Below are positions 61,897-64,000 of a stretch of DNA of 64,000 nucleotides, piece after piece. The stretch is from Pacificispira spongiicola. Lineage in GTDB: Bacteria; Pseudomonadota; Alphaproteobacteria; UBA8366; Aestuariispiraceae. The stretch is from assembly GCF_012926505.1 (NCBI RefSeq), contig NZ_JABBNT010000005.1, positions 124,001-188,000 of the forward strand, in the 5' to 3' direction. Position 1 is the first letter of the stretch. The number at the start of each line of letters is the position of its first letter. The notes beneath the pieces are model-generated. The model had not been told where the DNA came from, did not search any database, and saw only the letters and a list, made by a program, of their open reading frames with translations. The translations under genes were made by a program, and so were the position numbers.

Positions 61897-62964
61897 ATAC
61901 CAAACGAACCCAAAAAGAACGGCCTGACCTATGCCGATTCCGGGGTCGACATCGATGCCGGAAATCGGCTCGTCGACCGGATCAAACCGCTCGCCAAAGC
62001 CACGGCCCGCGCCGGTTCCGATGCCGGATTGGGCGGATTCGGCGCATTCTTCGACCTGAAGGGCGCCGGTTTCAAGGATCCCCTGCTGGTGTCCGGCACG
62101 GACGGGGTTGGCACGAAGCTGAAAATCGCCATCGATTCCGACATTCACCACACGGTCGGAATCGATCTGGTCGCGATGTGCGTGAACGACTTGGTCGTCC
62201 AGGGGGCGCAGCCGCTGTTTTTCCTCGACTATTTCGCCTGCGGCTGTCTGTCGGTCGATGTGGCGGAACAGGTCGTCAAGGGTATTGCCGACGGCTGCAT
62301 CCAGGCGGATTGCGCCCTGGTCGGCGGCGAAACGGCGGAAATGCCGGGCATGTACGGCGACGGCGACTATGACCTCGCCGGGTTCGCGGTCGGCGCGGTC
62401 GAACGCGACGCCGTGTTGAGCGCGGATAAGGTCGCGGAAGGCGACGTCCTGGTCGGCATGTCGTCCAGCGGCGTCCATTCCAACGGGTTCAGCCTGGTTC
62501 GGCGCGTCCTGTCGCTCGAGGGTCTGGGCTTCGACGCCCCCTGCCCCTGGGAAGACGGTAAAACGGTCGGCGAGGCCCTGCTTGTCCCGACCAAGATTTA
62601 TGTACAATCCGCCCTGGCGGCAATCGCAGCGGGCGGCGTTCATGGCATTTGCCACATTACCGGCGGCGGTTTCTACGAAAACCTGCCGCGTATCCTGCCC
62701 GATACGCTGGGGTGCCGAATCGATGGCGCAAGTTGGCCGAAGCTGCCGGTCTTCACGTGGTTGGCCGACGCGGGCGGGATTACGCCGCATGAAATGCTGC
62801 GCACCTTCAACTGCGGTGTCGGCATGGTAATGGCCGTCGCCCCGGACAGCGTTGAAGCGGTGTGCAAGGCGTTGAGCGATGCCGGTGAGACCGTCACCGT
62901 GATCGGCGAGATAGAATCGCGCGATACGCTGGGCCGTCCGGTTCTCGTGGACGGAATCGACTGA
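61897..62964 (+). CDS. purM: Phosphoribosylformylglycinamidine cyclo-ligase (AIR synthetase), apparent ATA start
   Basis: 355 residues if begun at ATA 61897-61899. The conserved N-terminus [23 protein letters not shown] is intact and must be translated, yet no ATG, GTG or TTG lies in frame between the upstream TAG (61885-61887) and it; the next TTG (62029) would remove 44 residues. AGGAGG sits five bases before the ATA, exactly where a start is expected. Other motifs: [35 protein letters not shown]. It closes the imidazole ring in purine synthesis using ATP. The ATA is either a rare real start, a sequencing error or a fresh mutation. Confidence 0.9.
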   Translation: MPNEPKKNGLTYADSGVDIDAGNRLVDRIKPLAKATARAGSDAGLGGFGAFFDLKGAGFKDPLLVSGTDGVGTKLKIAIDSDIHHTVGIDLVAMCVNDLVVQGAQPLFFLDYFACGCLSVDVAEQVVKGIADGCIQADCALVGGETAEMPGMYGDGDYDLAGFAVGAVERDAVLSADKVAEGDVLVGMSSSGVHSNGFSLVRRVLSLEGLGFDAPCPWEDGKTVGEALLVPTKIYVQSALAAIAAGGVHGICHITGGGFYENLPRILPDTLGCRIDGASWPKLPVFTWLADAGGITPHEMLRTFNCGVGMVMAVAPDSVEAVCKALSDAGETVTVIGEIESRDTLGRPVLVDGID

Positions 62965-62968
62965 TCCG

Positions 62969-63628
62969 ATGGCGCAGGAGTCCGGCCGTACCAAGGTCGC
63001 CGTCCTGGCATCCGGCGGCGGCACGAATCTTCAAGCCCTGATCGACGCGGCGGCGGCACCGGATTTTCCGGCGGAAATCTGTCTTGTCCTGACGAATTCC
63101 CCCGGTGCCTATTGCCTGGAACGGGCACGGCAGGCCGGTATTCCGGGCCGCGTGATCGATCACCGCGACTATCCTGACCGCGAAAGCTTCGAACGCGAAA
63201 TCGACTTGGTGCTGCGGGAATACGGAACGGAGATCATCTGTCTTGCGGGGTTCTTGCGTATCCTGACCAGCAGCTTCGTTTCGTTGTGGCTGGATCGCAT
63301 GTTGAACATCCATCCGTCGCTGCTGCCGCATTTCAAGGGGTTGCATACCCATCGCCGCGCCCTGGAGGCGGGCCACGATACGCATGGATGTTCCGTGCAT
63401 CTGGTGCGCCCGGAACTGGACGACGGCCCGTTGATCGTACAGGCGGAAGTCCCCGTCCTACCTGACGATACGGAAGACAGCCTGGGGCAACGCGTGCTGA
63501 CCCGCGAACATGTCATCTACCCGCTGGCCCTGTCGCTCCTGGCAAGCGGTCGAATTGACGTCGCCGGGGATGAAACCAGGATCGACGGCGCGCCGGGGCC
63601 GCTGCTTCTGCATTGGGACGACAAATAG
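62969..63628 (+). CDS. purN: Phosphoribosylglycinamide formyltransferase
   Basis: 219 residues, starting 4 bp after purM. AVLASGGGTNLQAL (phosphate loop), NIHPSLLPHFKGLHTHRRAL with the catalytic Asn and His, and SVHLVRPELDDGPLIVQ with the catalytic Asp are all present. It formylates GAR with 10-formyl-tetrahydrofolate, two steps before PurM. Confidence 0.96.
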   Translation: MAQESGRTKVAVLASGGGTNLQALIDAAAAPDFPAEICLVLTNSPGAYCLERARQAGIPGRVIDHRDYPDRESFEREIDLVLREYGTEIICLAGFLRILTSSFVSLWLDRMLNIHPSLLPHFKGLHTHRRALEAGHDTHGCSVHLVRPELDDGPLIVQAEVPVLPDDTEDSLGQRVLTREHVIYPLALSLLASGRIDVAGDETRIDGAPGPLLLHWDDK

Positions 63629-63752
63629 GCCCACCGGAACACTTGAGCCTGACGCTGGGTTCTGTATAAACGCTGTTGGACCATGACTGCGGCACTCTGG
63701 AAACCGAGATGGGAACCGGGGGCCGCGCAAACGCGGATGGGGAAGGATCAAC

Positions 63753-63896
63753 ATGCACTCCGAACCGGATATGGAATTCACCAAGGCATCGCCGCAGTTC
63801 ACCCAGACGTGGGGCGGCGTGAAACGTCTGATCACGATCGGCGCGATCGGTGTTATCATCGTGCTGGGCCTGATGGCGCTGACGCTGACGCCGTAA
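63753..63896 (+). CDS. aa3-type cytochrome c oxidase subunit IV (small alphaproteobacterial subunit)
   Basis: 47 residues with GGAAGGA before the ATG. A short polar head with TQTWGGVKRLI is followed by one hydrophobic helix (TIGAIGVIIVLGLMALTLT). This is the pattern of the small subunit IV of Paracoccus-type aa3 oxidase (PF07835-like). It is a single-span inner-membrane protein. The oxidase core genes are not in the window, which is usual for this orphan gene. Confidence 0.82.
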   Translation: MHSEPDMEFTKASPQFTQTWGGVKRLITIGAIGVIIVLGLMALTLTP

Positions 63897-63920
63897 CGGC
63901 TCGCTTCTTCTGAACAAACA

Positions 63921-63953
63921 AAAAGGGCGCCGAGATTTCTCGGCGCCCTTTTT
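63921..63953. terminator. Bidirectional rho-independent terminator
   Basis: AAAAGGGCGCCGA and TCGGCGCCCTTTT form a 13-bp stem with a 7-base loop, flanked by A-rich and T-rich sides. It separates the oxidase subunit gene from the convergent gene that runs off the window end. Confidence 0.9.
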
Positions 63954-63972
63954 CTATTCAGATCGCGAAGGA

Positions 63973-64000
63973 TCAGCCGACGATTTCGGCACCCGCGAAG
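63973..64000 (-). CDS. C-terminal end of a gene, probably nucleoside diphosphate kinase
   Basis: Only the last eight codons and the stop are visible, reading FAGAEIVG. Alphaproteobacterial Ndk proteins commonly end in a similar F-F-x-x-x-EIVG pattern, and ndk is a frequent neighbour of purMN. The call rests on these few residues and on context. Confidence 0.45.

Noticed and set aside
61723-63024. Long minus-strand open frame in front of the DUF2066 gene, antisense to purM
   Set aside because: It has no conserved domain, mirrors the third-codon-position bias of purM, and the DUF2066 gene has its own start with signal peptide and ribosome site at 61722.

Overview
The window looks like a chromosomal segment of an alphaproteobacterium, most likely a heterotrophic, metabolically versatile Rhodospirillales-type organism. 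It is GC-rich and gene-dense, with many ATGA/GTGA start-stop overlaps. Alphaproteobacterial marker genes include an HdaA-like DnaA regulator with an N-terminal clamp-binding motif, a 47-residue aa3-type cytochrome oxidase subunit IV, an NDUFS4-like complex I subunit, hemP-hmuS, and the purM-purN-(ndk) order. No phage, insertion sequence, CRISPR array or rRNA is visible. Two tRNA genes are present: Arg-UCU and Pro-UGG.

Layout. 1-1691: the end of a hydroxypyruvate isomerase-like gene, an HD-domain hydrolase and a TauE/SafE permease. 1821-9943: a C5-dicarboxyl-CoA locus with an acyl-CoA dehydrogenase, a CoA-ester lyase, an MmgE/PrpD protein, a MaoC-type hydratase, a CaiB/BaiF CoA-transferase and a LysR regulator, plus a TauD-type dioxygenase and a class II aldolase. 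The gene set resembles itaconate/mesaconate degradation loci. 9974-18398: a LacI-controlled ABC importer (binding protein, two permeases, a 67-aa membrane protein, two ATPases) ending in an ATP-dependent dihydroxyacetone kinase, probably for a C3 polyol or triose.

19117-32070 is the most striking block. A Rieske oxygenase plus PotABC-like transporter operon faces a convergent operon of two phytoene-desaturase-like flavoproteins, a GcvT-like protein, a class III aminotransferase, a PotD-like binding protein and a methyltransferase. A BetI-like TetR regulator is divergent from the second operon. The same 28-bp A/T-armed element lies upstream of both operons, so the whole block reads as one regulon for uptake and breakdown of an N-methylated or quaternary amine-like compound. 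The substrate is unknown.

32107-47935 is a patchwork of small stress, iron and redox modules: a secreted CPW protein with a PepSY protein, DUF2975/XRE/MipA, hemP-hmuS, AhpD with an ECF41 sigma factor (with its own recognisable promoter), a TetR/quinone oxidoreductase/monooxygenase cassette flanked by a diverged 146-bp direct repeat, LLM monooxygenase, tautomerase/SnoaL/GST/HxlR, MscS with a flavin reductase, and a flavodoxin-LysR pair.

47984-64000 is housekeeping: guaB-SemiSWEET-rsmB-guaA, a polyphosphate block (ppx, ppk, sixA-like, CYTH-CHAD), an SDR lacking the usual YxxxK, hdaA with a DUF2066 gene, purM (apparently starting at ATA), purN, a small oxidase subunit, and the last codons of a gene that looks like ndk.
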